From positions 1,984,001-2,048,000 of the forward strand of contig NZ_FVZN01000014.1 in the NCBI RefSeq assembly GCF_900168685.1: a stretch of DNA of 64,000 bases, in the 5' to 3' direction. The stretch is from Solibacillus isronensis. GTDB lineage: Bacteria; Bacillota; Bacilli; Bacillales_A; Planococcaceae. Of this stretch, positions 17,338-27,014 are shown one piece after another; positions within the stretch are counted from its first letter, which is position 1; every line of letters starts with the position of its first letter. The notes under the pieces are model-generated. The model was given only the letters and a program-made list of their open reading frames with translations. It made no database searches and was not told the origin of the DNA. The translations under genes and the position numbers were made by a program.

Positions 17338-18456
17338 TTAACGTAAATATTTTTCGATGTTCGCTAAATGTTCATCATACGTTTTAGCAAAATGATTGAT
17401 GCCTTCTTTATCTGCCAGGAAGTATAAATAATCTGTTTGTGAAGGATTCAACGCCGCTTCAATTGATGTTTTTCCTGCTCCTGCGATTGGTCCTGGAGGT
17501 AATCCAACATTTTGATACGTATTATACGGGTTGTCCACTTCCAAATCTTCATACAGCACGCGGTCTTTATGCGAGCCTAATGCATACAGTACGGTTGGGT
17601 CTGTCTGTAAAGGCATCTCAATTTCCATACGGTTATAGAATACACTGGCAATTGTTTCGCGATCTGTTTGCGCAGTTGCCTCTTCTTCAAGTAATGATGC
17701 AAATGTCAGCAATTCATGAACCGATGTTTCGCGTTCTTCCAATAGAGGAGTATATTCGGAAACAATGGTATTCATCGCAGAAAGCATTGTACCGATAATT
17801 TCCTCAATCGTTGGGTTTTCCTCAAAGAATGGATATGTTGCCGGATATAAATAACCTTCTAACGGATTACGGATATTTTCCTTTAAAATAGCTTCTGACA
17901 ATAAATCAGGATATTCAGTGATTAATTGCTCAATATAAGAGGCATCCGTCACTTTTTTCATGAAGTCCTCTGCTTTATGAGAAGTATTTTTCTGTACCAC
18001 ATCAGCTACTTGCTCGAGCGTTAATCCTTCTGGTACTGTCATTGTAAATACAGGCTCGCGATACACACGACCTGTCTTTAAGCTTTCAATAATTTCATCG
18101 AGTGTCATGGATTTCGTTAAAGAATAACTGCCGGCTTGGAATTCCGATTCATTTTTAAATTTAGTGTAATATTTAAAAATCTGCGCATTCTTTACAATGC
18201 CCTTATCTTCTAGAATAGTTGATATTAATGTAATACCTGACCCCATCGGAATTTCGACTTCAACTTTTTCGTTCGATTCCGGGTCCATTGGTTCCAATGC
18301 CGATGTCACATAGTTGTAACCTACGAAACCGACAATGGCAATAATCAGAAGAGCGACAAGCGCGATGATTCCCACAATTTTACGCACCGTTTTAACTTCT
18401 CCTTTACGCTCTTTCATCTTATTGAACATTTCTTGCTTCTTATTTTCGTCTAGCAC
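17338..18456 (-). CDS. mltG: Endolytic murein transglycosylase MltG
   Basis: MltG (372 residues) cuts nascent glycan strands inside the chain and sets their length. A short cytoplasmic tail is followed by one membrane helix (about 24-48), a LysM-like region, and the YceG catalytic domain with the conserved glutamate in ASLLEEEA and the LQTDPTVLY and YNTY blocks. GTG at 18456 is chosen because AAGGGGGGA lies 5 nt upstream; the frame continues 18 codons further up without support. B. subtilis yrrL is at the same place. Confidence 0.93.
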   Translation of the reverse strand: MLDENKKQEMFNKMKERKGEVKTVRKIVGIIALVALLIIAIVGFVGYNYVTSALEPMDPESNEKVEVEIPMGSGITLISTILEDKGIVKNAQIFKYYTKFKNESEFQAGSYSLTKSMTLDEIIESLKTGRVYREPVFTMTVPEGLTLEQVADVVQKNTSHKAEDFMKKVTDASYIEQLITEYPDLLSEAILKENIRNPLEGYLYPATYPFFEENPTIEEIIGTMLSAMNTIVSEYTPLLEERETSVHELLTFASLLEEEATAQTDRETIASVFYNRMEIEMPLQTDPTVLYALGSHKDRVLYEDLEVDNPYNTYQNVGLPPGPIAGAGKTSIEAALNPSQTDYLYFLADKEGINHFAKTYDEHLANIEKYLR

Positions 18457-18603
18457 GGGAGTCCCCCCTTTTTCTCTTCCATAATGATACATAAAAATCT
18501 CTTTCGACACAATATAGAGCCACGAAAGGTATGGAAATTCTCACTATTTGCGACGTTTTATAATAGAAAATGTTCGTTTTTGTCTATTTTTGAACAAATA
18601 AAA

Positions 18604-18637
18604 AAACCTCACTGTCGTATAAATCGACAGTAAGGTT
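18604..18637 (-). terminator. Terminator of tandem DUF1292 gene
   Basis: A 12-bp stem (ACCTCACTGTCG at 18606-18617 with CGACAGTAAGGT at 18625-18636, one mismatch/G-U) is followed on the minus strand by TTTTTT, 8 nt after the stop of the upstream gene. Confidence 0.9.
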
Positions 18638-18644
18638 CTTAAAA

Positions 18645-19157
18645 TTAGTTTTGCGCTAATGAATTTAATACTTGTTCTACCATTTCCCACTCTTGATCTG
18701 TTTCGATAGGAAGCAAGTCTGCTACTTCACCCTTATCACCAGCAATATAAGCAGAAGCGTATACTTCCTCCAGTACAGGTTCATCGTCTTCCATAATTGC
18801 ATAGAATAAGTAATTTTTGCCGTTGCTTTCGAAGCGGTGCAATATTTGGCACATAACTTCTTCATCATCTTCATTCGTGATTGTGAAGTAATTTGTCTGA
18901 TCCGAGCCAAATTCCGCAAGTACGGTATTCATAACTTCTTCAACCATTGCCCACTCTTCATCTGTTTCAATATCCGAAAAGCCGCTCATTTCGCCATTCT
19001 CATCAAGTACATAGCGAAGTGCAGAAATACCTGCTTCTTCATCACCGATTAATGAGAATAAAACATAAGAATGCTCTTCCGAATCAAATGTAAATACAAC
19101 GCGGCATTGCTGCTCTCCACCGTCTTCTTTTTGCAAAATAAAGATATTTTCTTCCAT
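18645..19157 (-). CDS. Tandem DUF1292 (YrzB-like) acidic protein
   Basis: A 170-residue, very acidic protein made of two DUF1292 repeats, about residues 1-85 and 90-170. Each has a core of the form (M)CQILHRFESNGKNYLFY... and ends in an IETDxEWxMVExVxNxx block, so it is an internal duplication of the single-domain YrzB next to it. ATG at 19157 follows GGGAGGAATT. Function unknown; DUF1292 proteins are small conserved Firmicutes proteins found with ruvX and ireB. Confidence 0.88.
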   Translation of the reverse strand: MEENIFILQKEDGGEQQCRVVFTFDSEEHSYVLFSLIGDEEAGISALRYVLDENGEMSGFSDIETDEEWAMVEEVMNTVLAEFGSDQTNYFTITNEDDEEVMCQILHRFESNGKNYLFYAIMEDDEPVLEEVYASAYIAGDKGEVADLLPIETDQEWEMVEQVLNSLAQN

Positions 19158-19230
19158 ACTAATTCCTCCCAATGAATGAATAAAACAGAGCAGGTTCATC
19201 ACCCACTCTGTTTTTATCGTGTTAAATGAA

Positions 19231-19521
19231 TTATTCTTCTTCGCCTAATTCGTCTTCAATCTGATTTAATACTTCTTCGATTAAATCCCATTCTGCTTCT
19301 GTTTCGATCGGCGTTAATTCACCATCTTCACCGTTTTCAGCAGGAACGAATGAAGAGGCAAAGATTTCTACTGCGCCATCTTCATCTTCTTCTGCGCCTA
19401 CTAAAGAATATAATACGTATGATTTACCGAACTCTTCTGAATCGAAAGTGTGTAAGATTTCGCAAAGTTGTTCGTTGCCGTTTTCATCGACTACTGTAAT
19501 GTGATTTTGTTGTTCTGACAT
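19231..19521 (-). CDS. yrzB: YrzB family DUF1292 protein
   Basis: A 96-residue acidic single-domain DUF1292 protein matching B. subtilis YrzB in length and position (between mltG and ruvX). It keeps the [20 protein letters not shown] core and the [14 protein letters not shown] tail. AGAGGTGAC precedes the ATG at 19521; an in-frame ATG ten codons upstream lacks a site. Function unknown. Confidence 0.92.
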   Translation of the reverse strand: MSEQQNHITVVDENGNEQLCEILHTFDSEEFGKSYVLYSLVGAEEDEDGAVEIFASSFVPAENGEDGELTPIETEAEWDLIEEVLNQIEDELGEEE

Positions 19522-19628
19522 GATCGTCACCTCTTCATAATATTTAGGCATTGGTGCCTGTTGCTGCTCAATTCATTATACATAAAGCCTTTTCGGATAA
19601 GTACAAAAAAGCCTCATGTGGAGCAACT

Positions 19629-20045
19629 TTAGTTTTTACTATCTAAATAACCTTGTAAAATCATGACAGCAGCCATTTTATCAATAACTTGCTTTCTTTT
19701 TTTACGGCTTACGTCTGCTTCGATCAGCATACGCTCAGCAGCCATCGTTGTCATACGCTCGTCCCAAAGCTTAACAGGAAAACCGAATGTATCTTCCAGG
19801 AGCTTTTTATAGCTTTCGGAAGCTTCACCTCTGGGACCGATTGTATTATTCATGTTTTTCGGATAGCCTACAACAAATTCTGTTACATTGTGTTCCTTTA
19901 CAAGCGCTTTAATACGTTCAATACCAAATTCGCCTGCCGCTTCATCGATTTTAATTGTCTCGATTCCTTGCGCTGTCCACCCTAGCGCATCGCTAATTGC
20001 AACGCCGACTGTTTTCGAGCCGACGTCTAAACCCATAATTCTCAT
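19629..20045 (-). CDS. ruvX: RuvX/YqgF Holliday junction resolvase-like nuclease
   Basis: A 138-residue RNase H-fold protein of the YqgF/RuvX family. The first acidic residue is in [16 protein letters not shown], with further conserved acidic residues in LWDERMTT. The family is implicated in resolving recombination junctions and in 16S rRNA 5' processing. Its ATG overlaps the stop of ireB by 4 nt (ATGA), so they are coupled. Confidence 0.93.
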   Translation of the reverse strand: MRIMGLDVGSKTVGVAISDALGWTAQGIETIKIDEAAGEFGIERIKALVKEHNVTEFVVGYPKNMNNTIGPRGEASESYKKLLEDTFGFPVKLWDERMTTMAAERMLIEADVSRKKRKQVIDKMAAVMILQGYLDSKN

Positions 20046-20314
20046 TTATCCGCCTCAGTATTCTTTCTAATATAAAATCTAACGAGTTCCTCTAAAATCT
20101 CGTCACGTTCAAGCTTGCGGATTAAATTACGTGCGTCCTGGTGGCGAGGGATGTATGCCGGATCGCCAGATAATAAATACCCTACAATTTGATTTGTTGG
20201 ATTATACCCTTTTTCCTCTAAAGCCGTATACACCTTCAGCATCACTTGCTTTACTTCTTGTTCCATGGATTCTTCTGGAAAACTGAATTTCATTGTTTTA
20301 TCGAAAGAACTCAA
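20042..20314 (-). CDS. ireB: IreB family regulatory phosphoprotein (DUF965)
   Basis: A 90-residue protein of the IreB/YrzL family. In Enterococcus faecalis IreB is phosphorylated on N-terminal threonines by the PASTA kinase Ire[10 protein letters not shown] with the likely phospho-threonine is conserved here. The TTG at 20314 is chosen because GAGGTG lies 6 nt upstream and the product then starts exactly like its relatives. A short GC-richer hairpin (20341-20367) without a U-run lies just upstream. Confidence 0.9.
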   Translation of the reverse strand: MSSFDKTMKFSFPEESMEQEVKQVMLKVYTALEEKGYNPTNQIVGYLLSGDPAYIPRHQDARNLIRKLERDEILEELVRFYIRKNTEADK

Positions 20315-20340
20315 GACCAGCACCTCGCTTTCAGCAATGA

Positions 20341-20367
20341 GGAGATGGAGCACACTCTCCCATCTCC
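20341..20367 (-). repeat. Hairpin in alaS-ireB gap
   Basis: GGAGATGG (20341-20348) pairs with CCATCTCC (20360-20367) around an 11-nt loop. No U-run follows, so read-through from alaS into ireB-ruvX is likely; it may be a partial attenuator or a processing site. Confidence 0.4.
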
Positions 20368-20431
20368 ATTTATATCATTATAACTTATTCCTGCAAGCAC
20401 TTCAAATATGCCAGTAGTAAAATTTAGATGT

Positions 20432-23104
20432 TTAGAAAGATTTTACATGTTCGTAAACTGCATTTAACGCTTCTTCCAGTTTAGCAGCATCTTTTGCACC
20501 GGCCATTGCCATATCCGGACGACCGCCGCCTTTACCGCCGCAAGCTTCAGCAACTTGCTTCACAATATTCCCTGCGTGGTAGTCTCCACCTACGATATCT
20601 TTCGTTACACCCGCGCATAACATTACTTTCTCGCCATCGACAGCACCAAGAACAATAACAGCTGAATCCATTTTTTCTTTTAGATCATCCATCATTTGGC
20701 GTAATTGATTATTGTCTTTTGCTTCTACACGAGTTGCAAGTACTGTCACATCACCAATTTTTTGTGCGGCATCCAATACTGCGCCAGCTTGTGCATTTGC
20801 AATTTTTTGAGACAATGAATCATTTTCGCGTTGAAGTTCTTTGTAATCTGCTTGAAGTGTCGCCACACGAGTTGCCACATCTTTAGCATTTGCTTTTAAA
20901 AGCCCCGCTGCTTCATTTAAGATCGCTTCTTCTTCTTTAATCGCTTCGTATGCCGCTTTACCTGTAACAGCCTCGATACGGCGTGTACCTGCACCAATAC
21001 CGCTTTCAGATACGATTTTGAAAATGCCGATTTCAGATGAACGGCTTACATGTAGTCCACCGCAAAGTTCGATTGAGTAGTCTGAAACGGCTACAACACG
21101 GACAACATCACCATATTTTTCACCGAATAATGCCATTGCACCCATCGCTTTTGCAGAATCGATATCCATTTCCTGAATAACAACTTCGATATCTTCCCAG
21201 ATTTTTTCGTTCACTGCACGCTCAACTTGCGCAAGCTCTTCTTTCGTTGCAGCACCAAAGTGAGAGAAGTCAAAGCGTAAACGGTCCGGTCCTACATAAG
21301 AGCCTGCTTGTGCTACATGGTCACCTAACATATCTTTTAATGCACGGTGCATTAAGTGTGTTGCTGTATGGTTTTTAAGGATTAATTTACGTTTTGCTTC
21401 ATCTACTTTTGCAGTAGCCATATCACCGACATTCATTTCACCTGATTCAACTACAACTGTGTGCAATGGCTGACCATTTGGTGCTTTTTGAACATCTTTT
21501 ACGAGGGCAGTGAATCCGTCTGCTTCAATGATACCAGTATCTGCAATTTGTCCACCCATTTCAGCATAGAACGGTGTTTCGGATAGAATAACTAACGCTT
21601 CTTCACCTTCAGAAGCAGTTGAAGTTTCTTGTCCGTTCACTACAATAGCAGCAACTTTTGCAGAAGCTTCAAATGCATCATAAATAAATGTAGATTGCTG
21701 TGTTAAATTTGACAGCACTTCATTTTGCACTTGCATTGAATCCACATCAGCACGTGCATTACGTGCACGCTCACGCTGTTGTTCCATAGAAGCTTCAAAA
21801 CCTTCATGGTCAACTGTCATGCCAACTTCTTCGGCATACTCTTCTGTTAACTCAATCGGGAAACCGAATGTATCATATAGACGGAATGCATCAGCACCAG
21901 GAATAACAGTTTCGCCTTTTGCTTTTTGGCTTTCTGCAACTTCGTTGAAAATTGCTAATCCGCCATCAAGTGTTTCATGGAAGCGTACTTCTTCGTTTTT
22001 AATAACACGTTGAATAAATGCTTCCTTTTCTTTTACTTGCGGATAGAAATCATGCATAATCTCTCCGACAGTCGGCACTAATTCAAACATAAACGGCTTT
22101 TCGATGCCGATTTTTTTCGCATATCGAACAGCACGACGTAATAGACGACGCAATACATAACCGCGGCCTTCATTTGATGGCAATGCACCGTCTCCGATAG
22201 CAAATGCTACTGTACGGATATGGTCGGCAATTACTTTAAATGGTGTATTCACATCTTCAGTTGATCCGAAAATTTCATTTAAGTCCACTTCATGCGGACG
22301 TTTGTACGTACGGTTTGCAAAAGTTTCTGTTTTTTCAATGATTGGCATGAAAAGATCTGTATCAAAGTTTGTTGGTACGTTTTGTACAACAGAAACGATA
22401 CGTTCAAGACCCATACCTGTATCGATGTTTTGCTTTGGAAGTGGTGTATATGTGCCATCCGGATTATGGTTGAATTGAGAAAATACAAGGTTCCAAATTT
22501 CAAGGTAACGCTCGTTTTCCCCGCCTGTGTACATTTCTTCCGCCGGTGCACCAACACCGTACTCTTCACCGCGATCATAGAAGATTTCAGAGTTTGGACC
22601 AGATGGACCTTCACCGATATCCCAGAAGTTGCCTTCAAGTCGGATTAGGCGCTCTTTCGGAATCCCGATTTCGTTGTGCCATACGTCATATGCTTCCTGA
22701 TCTTCAGGGTGGATTGTTACCGATAACTTTTCAGGATCGAAGCCCATCCATTTTGGATCCGTTAAAAACTCCCAAGCGTAATGAATCGATTCTTTTTTAA
22801 AGTAATCCCCGATAGAGAAGTTCCCTAACATTTCAAAGAATGTATGGTGACGCGCTGTTTTCCCTACGTTTTCGATATCGTTTGTACGAATTGATTTTTG
22901 TGCGTTAGTAATACGCGGGTTATCTGGAATAATACGTCCGTCAAAATACGGTTTTAATGTCGCCACCCCTGAGTTGATCCATAAAAGTGACGGGTCATTA
23001 ATAGGAACTAATGGTGCTGATGGTTCAATATGATGCCCTTTTTCTTTAAAGAAATTCAAATAAAGACGACGAATTTCAGAACCTGTCATAATTTTTGTTG
23101 TCAT
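20432..23104 (-). CDS. alaS: Alanyl-tRNA synthetase
   Basis: AlaRS (890 residues, normal length). The class II catalytic domain is N-terminal (motif 2 around [19 protein letters not shown]), followed by the tRNA-recognition region, the editing domain with zinc ligands HTATH and CGGLH, a coiled coil and the C-terminal DHHA1/C-Ala domain with [21 protein letters not shown] precedes the ATG. Expression is controlled by the upstream T-box. Confidence 0.98.
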   Translation of the reverse strand: MTTKIMTGSEIRRLYLNFFKEKGHHIEPSAPLVPINDPSLLWINSGVATLKPYFDGRIIPDNPRITNAQKSIRTNDIENVGKTARHHTFFEMLGNFSIGDYFKKESIHYAWEFLTDPKWMGFDPEKLSVTIHPEDQEAYDVWHNEIGIPKERLIRLEGNFWDIGEGPSGPNSEIFYDRGEEYGVGAPAEEMYTGGENERYLEIWNLVFSQFNHNPDGTYTPLPKQNIDTGMGLERIVSVVQNVPTNFDTDLFMPIIEKTETFANRTYKRPHEVDLNEIFGSTEDVNTPFKVIADHIRTVAFAIGDGALPSNEGRGYVLRRLLRRAVRYAKKIGIEKPFMFELVPTVGEIMHDFYPQVKEKEAFIQRVIKNEEVRFHETLDGGLAIFNEVAESQKAKGETVIPGADAFRLYDTFGFPIELTEEYAEEVGMTVDHEGFEASMEQQRERARNARADVDSMQVQNEVLSNLTQQSTFIYDAFEASAKVAAIVVNGQETSTASEGEEALVILSETPFYAEMGGQIADTGIIEADGFTALVKDVQKAPNGQPLHTVVVESGEMNVGDMATAKVDEAKRKLILKNHTATHLMHRALKDMLGDHVAQAGSYVGPDRLRFDFSHFGAATKEELAQVERAVNEKIWEDIEVVIQEMDIDSAKAMGAMALFGEKYGDVVRVVAVSDYSIELCGGLHVSRSSEIGIFKIVSESGIGAGTRRIEAVTGKAAYEAIKEEEAILNEAAGLLKANAKDVATRVATLQADYKELQRENDSLSQKIANAQAGAVLDAAQKIGDVTVLATRVEAKDNNQLRQMMDDLKEKMDSAVIVLGAVDGEKVMLCAGVTKDIVGGDYHAGNIVKQVAEACGGKGGGRPDMAMAGAKDAAKLEEALNAVYEHVKSF

Positions 23105-23220
23105 GATACTTTTCCTCCTAATTTTTGTTGAAGTCGATGAATTTTGGTACGAATTAATTACACCTTCACGTAAATAAGTGCTTCGTTCACCGGAAATCTT
23201 AATAATCCGCTGAATAAAAC

Positions 23221-23457
23221 AAAAAAAGCCTTCATCCCGGTAAAGGGACGAAGACTATTATCTCGTGGTACCACCCTAATTTATAATGCGCTGTGCATTA
23301 TATCTCAAGTGCTTGTAACGTAAGCAAACGGCAGTGATTAGCTGCACTCTGGAGTAGCTTTCAGTATTTATTCGGGGAGATTTTTTCAGCCGGGAAATCT
23401 CTTTCTGCTCACGAAGTCCATACGTACTTGTTCCATCATCGTTTTCATTTTATTATG
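23221..23457 (-). promoter_or_regulatory. T-box leader of alaS
   Basis: The minus strand carries the T-box signature AGGGTGGTACCACG (23264-23277), followed by a terminator (AGTCTTCGTCCC with GGGATGAAGGCT, then seven U, 23221-23256). The upstream part contains stem I; a GCT (Ala codon) in GAAAGCTACTCC is the likely specifier, an inference. The variable T in UGGU fits the A discriminator of tRNA-Ala. Uncharged tRNA-Ala would stabilise the antiterminator. Confidence 0.95.
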
Positions 23458-23463
23458 CTCTTC

Positions 23464-23492
23464 ATTATAAAAAATAGACTTCGTGCTGTCAA
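23464..23492 (-). promoter_or_regulatory. Consensus SigA promoter of alaS T-box
   Basis: On the minus strand TTGACA (23487-23492) and TATAAT (23464-23469) are separated by exactly 17 bp, a perfect vegetative promoter. It lies between the MFS gene stop (23503) and the T-box. Confidence 0.9.
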
Positions 23493-23502
23493 TCGGCATT
23501 CC

Positions 23503-24651
23503 TTAATAATTAAAACGTTTTTTCGTCAGTAAAATTAAAAGGATTGCAGGCACTGTACATATGATCATTCCTAAGAACGCCAAACCTGGCTCGATTTCAT
23601 AAAGTGCACCACCCAATAATGTAAGAATCGCTGCACTTAAACTCATTGCAAGTGCCGAATAAATCCCCTGTGCATTTGGGATCTGCTCCTGTGGCAAAGC
23701 TTTGGAAATATAGCGGATAAAGGCATAATGCGCCATTGCAAATGACAGGGCGTGAAGTGCCTGAGATATGATAAACATCGGCATATTCGGAAATGCGTAC
23801 ACCAGTATCCAACGAATGCTTGAACCAATTGCCGCAACAAGCAATAATGAAGATGGCTTCCATTTCGTTAAAATTGTATCGGCCTTATAAAAATAAAGAA
23901 CTTCAAATATTACTGCGACATTTAAAATCATACCGATATAAAACGGATTTACATTCAGATCCTGCAAATAAATATATCCATAGTTATAGTACGATGCGTG
24001 TGCCCCCTGAAGTAAAATGACGACAAACAATACGATGATAAAGCTTTTTACTTCAAATAGCCCTTTCATTGAGAGCGTTTTTCCATTCTCTTTTACAGGC
24101 ACTAAACTTAAAACTTGAGGTGCAGGCATGAATTGAATGATAAGAAGTGCCGCTAAACCTAAAATCATCATCCATAATATCATTTGCTCCCCGTACATCC
24201 CGCTGATCATACTGATGATTAATACAGCGACAACAAACCCAAACGATCCTAACGAACGCGCTTTCCCATAATGTATCGATCCATGTTGCATTAATGTGGA
24301 AGCACTGCTCTCAACAGCCGGCAATAATGCCGGGTAAAAAGCACTGAACAGCAACGTCATTAAAAACAAGCCGCCGAATGAATTAATCGGTATGTATAGC
24401 AGCGTCACAACTAATGAACTTGCCGTAAAAAAGATCAGCACATTTTTGTTGCTCATCACTTTAGAAACAAACGGGAAAATAAACATCGTTGAGATGGCCC
24501 GTGCAACCAGTCCAAAGCCCATTATGATACTCGCTTCCGAAACCGTAAGCCCTTTATCGTTAATAAGCCAACCTGTCCAATATGGCAGGAAAATACCCCA
24601 TGTAATAAAGAACATAAAGAAGTTTTTCGCGAGCCAACGCTGATTATTCAT
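23503..24651 (-). CDS. MFS transporter (HcaT/LacY-like MFS_1)
   Basis: A 382-residue major facilitator with about 12 membrane helices. The N-terminal half carries FFITWGIFLPYWTGWL and a VSKVMSNKN loop, resembling the 3-phenylpropionate-permease/nucleoside-like MFS_1 group; substrate cannot be told. The ATG at 24651 has AAAAGG at 9-nt spacing; the earlier ATG at 24660 directly abuts it. Divergent from a Crp/Fnr-type regulator, which probably controls it. Confidence 0.85.
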   Translation of the reverse strand: MNNQRWLAKNFFMFFITWGIFLPYWTGWLINDKGLTVSEASIIMGFGLVARAISTMFIFPFVSKVMSNKNVLIFFTASSLVVTLLYIPINSFGGLFLMTLLFSAFYPALLPAVESSASTLMQHGSIHYGKARSLGSFGFVVAVLIISMISGMYGEQMILWMMILGLAALLIIQFMPAPQVLSLVPVKENGKTLSMKGLFEVKSFIIVLFVVILLQGAHASYYNYGYIYLQDLNVNPFYIGMILNVAVIFEVLYFYKADTILTKWKPSSLLLVAAIGSSIRWILVYAFPNMPMFIISQALHALSFAMAHYAFIRYISKALPQEQIPNAQGIYSALAMSLSAAILTLLGGALYEIEPGLAFLGMIICTVPAILLILLTKKRFNY

Positions 24652-24711
24652 AGTCTTCATCCTTTTTAGTTTTTATTAAGTTGAATATTAACATGAGAAA
24701 TACTACAATAA

Positions 24712-24727
24712 TGTGAGAAATCTCATA
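24712..24727. promoter_or_regulatory. Candidate Crp/Fnr-type operator
   Basis: TGTGA-N6-TCATA differs at one position from the classical Crp-family palindrome TGTGA-N6-TCACA. It contains the tighter repeat TGAGA-N2-TCTCA. It lies in the gap between the divergent MFS gene and a Crp/Fnr-family regulator. A second TGAGAAAT copy is at 24694-24701. Confidence 0.5.
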
Positions 24728-24754
24728 TTTTACTGGAAGGAGTTGCTTTATAAT

Positions 24755-25423
24755 TTGAGAAAGTTACCAATAGATGAAAGTCTATCATATATCGAACAAT
24801 ATCCGATTTCCCAATATTTTTCGTTTGATATTGTGCCATATATCCATGTGTATGAATTCGATAAAGGCGAATTTATTTTCCATGAGCATTCCTTCCCCGA
24901 CTATTTGTATTACATGGTTGAAGGGAAAGCTAAATTATATATTACCCATAAAAACGGGAAAATTTCGCTCATCGATTTTATTACGGCTCCAACATTCATG
25001 GGTGAAATGGAACTGTTAAATGCTGAACGCTATTCAAAAGGCATTCAAACTTTATCAAAGTCAGTATGTTTTGCGATTTCGATACAGGAAGTGAAGGAAA
25101 AATTATTGGCAGATCCTGTGTTTCTGAAAATGCTCTGTATTTTTTTAAGTCACAAAGCAACGACAGCAACAGCAAAATATACACAAAATCAGGTCTATCC
25201 GCTGGAAAACCGATTAGCCTCATTCATTCTACTATCTTCAGATCAACAATTCTATAAAGAAAAACATACTGAAGTATGTGATTACTTAGGGGTATCTTAT
25301 CGCCACTTGCTATTTGTCCTTGCACAATTTAGCGAAGCCGGCTATATAACGAAGCAAAATCGCGGGTATGTTCTGACGAATCGGTCTGAACTAGAAAAAC
25401 TTGCATCAGAAATTACGTATTAA
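24755..25423 (+). CDS. Crp/Fnr-family transcriptional regulator (YeiL-like)
   Basis: A 222-residue regulator with an N-terminal cyclic-nucleotide-binding-like beta barrel (about 25-120, with EFIFHEHSFPDYLYYMVEGKA), a long dimer helix and a C-terminal winged helix (CDYLGVSYRHLLFVLAQF as recognition helix). It lacks an Fnr-type cysteine cluster. The frame opens with GTG at 24713, which has no Shine-Dalgarno and lies in the operator; TTG at 24755 follows AAGGAG at 12 nt and is preferred, without certainty. Probably regulates itself and the divergent MFS gene. Confidence 0.85.
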   Translation: MRKLPIDESLSYIEQYPISQYFSFDIVPYIHVYEFDKGEFIFHEHSFPDYLYYMVEGKAKLYITHKNGKISLIDFITAPTFMGEMELLNAERYSKGIQTLSKSVCFAISIQEVKEKLLADPVFLKMLCIFLSHKATTATAKYTQNQVYPLENRLASFILLSSDQQFYKEKHTEVCDYLGVSYRHLLFVLAQFSEAGYITKQNRGYVLTNRSELEKLASEITY

Positions 25424-25457
25424 AAAAAGACTGCGCTAAAATATTTTTAGCACAGTC
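25422..25457 (-). terminator. Terminator of nupC
   Basis: AGACTG and CAGTCT plus an inner GCTAAAA/TTTTAGC pairing form a stem with one mismatch; on the minus strand it is followed by TTTTTTT. It sits between the convergent regulator and nupC genes and can also limit the regulator transcript. Confidence 0.85.
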
Positions 25458-25468
25458 TCTGAAATATA

Positions 25469-26680
25469 TTAAATAAACATACCAGCAATTGCAGCTGATA
25501 ATAATGATGCCAATGTACCTGCAGCAACCGCTCTAATAGCAAGCTGTGCAATCATCGGACGTTTATCCGGTGCCATACCACCTAAACCACCGATTAAAAT
25601 ACCCATTGAGCTTAAGTTTGCAAAACCACAAAGTGCAAACGAAATAATAATGGCTGTTTTGTCAGAAAGCTCGCCGATAACTGGACCGAAGTTAGAGTAG
25701 GCAACAAATTCATTTAAAATTAATTTTTGACCGATAAATGAACCTGCACGTACTGCTTCATCCCAAGGAACACCGATTAAAAATGCTAACGGCGCAAATA
25801 CATAACCTAAAATGCCTTCAAGTGTTACATTATCAAAACCGAATAATCCTGTAATTCCACCTAAAATACCGTTTAATAAGGCAATTAATGCGATGAAACT
25901 TAATAGCATTGCCCCAACGTTTACAGCTAATTTCAATCCGTCAGATGCACCTACTGCTGCTGCATCAATAACATTTGTAGCTTCAGAATTACGTTCTAAT
26001 TTAAAGTCATCTTCATTTACTTCTTCTGTTTCAGGAATCATTAATTTCGCCATTACCAGTCCAGCTGGAGCAGCCATGAAACTTGCCGCCAGTAAGTATT
26101 CAAGTGGAACACCTAATAATGAATAACCAATTAATACCGAACCCGAAACCGATGCAAGTCCACCTGTCATAACAGCGAACATTTGCGATTTCGTCATTTT
26201 ATTTAAAAATGGACGAATTACAAGCGGTGCTTCTGTTTGTCCAACGAAAATATTGGCAGCAGCGTTTACTGATTCCGCTTTTGTTGTACCTAACACTTTT
26301 GATAAGAAACCACCAATAATCTTAATGACAAATTGCATAATCCCTAAGTAGTAAAGGACAGAGATTAAAGATGAGAAGAAAATAATAATTGTTAATACGC
26401 TCATCGCGAATACAAATCCAACATTATCCGGATTTGCTAAACCGCCGAATACGAAGTTAATCCCTTCATTGGCATAACTAATCAGCTTCTGAACCCCTTC
26501 AGAAAGTTGCATAAGCTTTTCGCGGCCAAAAGACCACTTTAATACGATAAATGCAAAAATCAACTGGACAACTAATCCTGAAATAATAATTCTCCATTGA
26601 ATTGCTTTACGGTTATTCGATAACCCGATGGCAATCAGTACGATTCCCAGAATACCTATGATTCCCCATACGAAATCCAT
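25469..26680 (-). CDS. nupC: Concentrative nucleoside transporter (NupC family)
   Basis: A 403-residue CNT-family symporter that imports nucleosides with a cation. Family blocks are VFVGQTEAPLVIRPF, with the substrate-site glutamate, the serine/glycine-rich GGLASVSGSVL region, and the C-terminal CGFANLSSMGI repeat; ten or so membrane helices are predicted by eye. GGTGC precedes the ATG. A cre-like site lies upstream. Its own terminator follows. Confidence 0.95.
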   Translation of the reverse strand: MDFVWGIIGILGIVLIAIGLSNNRKAIQWRIIISGLVVQLIFAFIVLKWSFGREKLMQLSEGVQKLISYANEGINFVFGGLANPDNVGFVFAMSVLTIIIFFSSLISVLYYLGIMQFVIKIIGGFLSKVLGTTKAESVNAAANIFVGQTEAPLVIRPFLNKMTKSQMFAVMTGGLASVSGSVLIGYSLLGVPLEYLLAASFMAAPAGLVMAKLMIPETEEVNEDDFKLERNSEATNVIDAAAVGASDGLKLAVNVGAMLLSFIALIALLNGILGGITGLFGFDNVTLEGILGYVFAPLAFLIGVPWDEAVRAGSFIGQKLILNEFVAYSNFGPVIGELSDKTAIIISFALCGFANLSSMGILIGGLGGMAPDKRPMIAQLAIRAVAAGTLASLLSAAIAGMFI

Positions 26681-26705
26681 GTATGTGCACCTTCTTTTTT
26701 AGTTT

Positions 26706-26719
26706 TGAAAACCTTTTCA
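26706..26719. promoter_or_regulatory. Candidate catabolite-response (cre-like) site upstream of nupC
   Basis: TGAAAACCTTTTCA is a 14-bp palindrome that differs from the cre consensus TG-N-AA-N-CG-N-W3-CA in one central base. It lies 26-39 nt upstream of the nupC ATG. The rest of 26720-26960 is AT-rich and holds no gene; no convincing -35/-10 pair was seen. Confidence 0.4.
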
Positions 26720-26964
26720 TTTTGTAATATTTGACATCAAACTTCGGACGTCATATAAGTTTTTTTCATACTAACATATCCACACAAATAATATTAATTA
26801 ATAGTTTCTTTCAAAAGTTCTGATTTTTCCGCAAAAAGTTATCATTTTTTTATTATGCCCCGTTTTGATTCAAACTTTTATTATATTTAAAACATCTTCC
26901 CTCTACCTTTGAACATAAACACATCATTTAATAAATTTGTCCAAAATAGTACATTTCCATGAGC

Positions 26965-27014
26965 AAAAAAAAAACTAGCCATTCCCATTCAAACATGAAC
27001 GAAAATGGCTAGTT
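26965..27014 (-). terminator. Terminator of recD2
   Basis: AACTAGCCATT (26973-26983) pairs with AATGGCTAGTT (27004-27014) across a 20-nt loop, followed on the minus strand by a run of nine or more T. It begins directly at the recD2 stop. Confidence 0.9.

Noticed and set aside
22279-22648. Pair of 118-119-codon frames inside alaS
   Set aside because: Both lie wholly inside the highly conserved alaS catalytic domain and show no family features.
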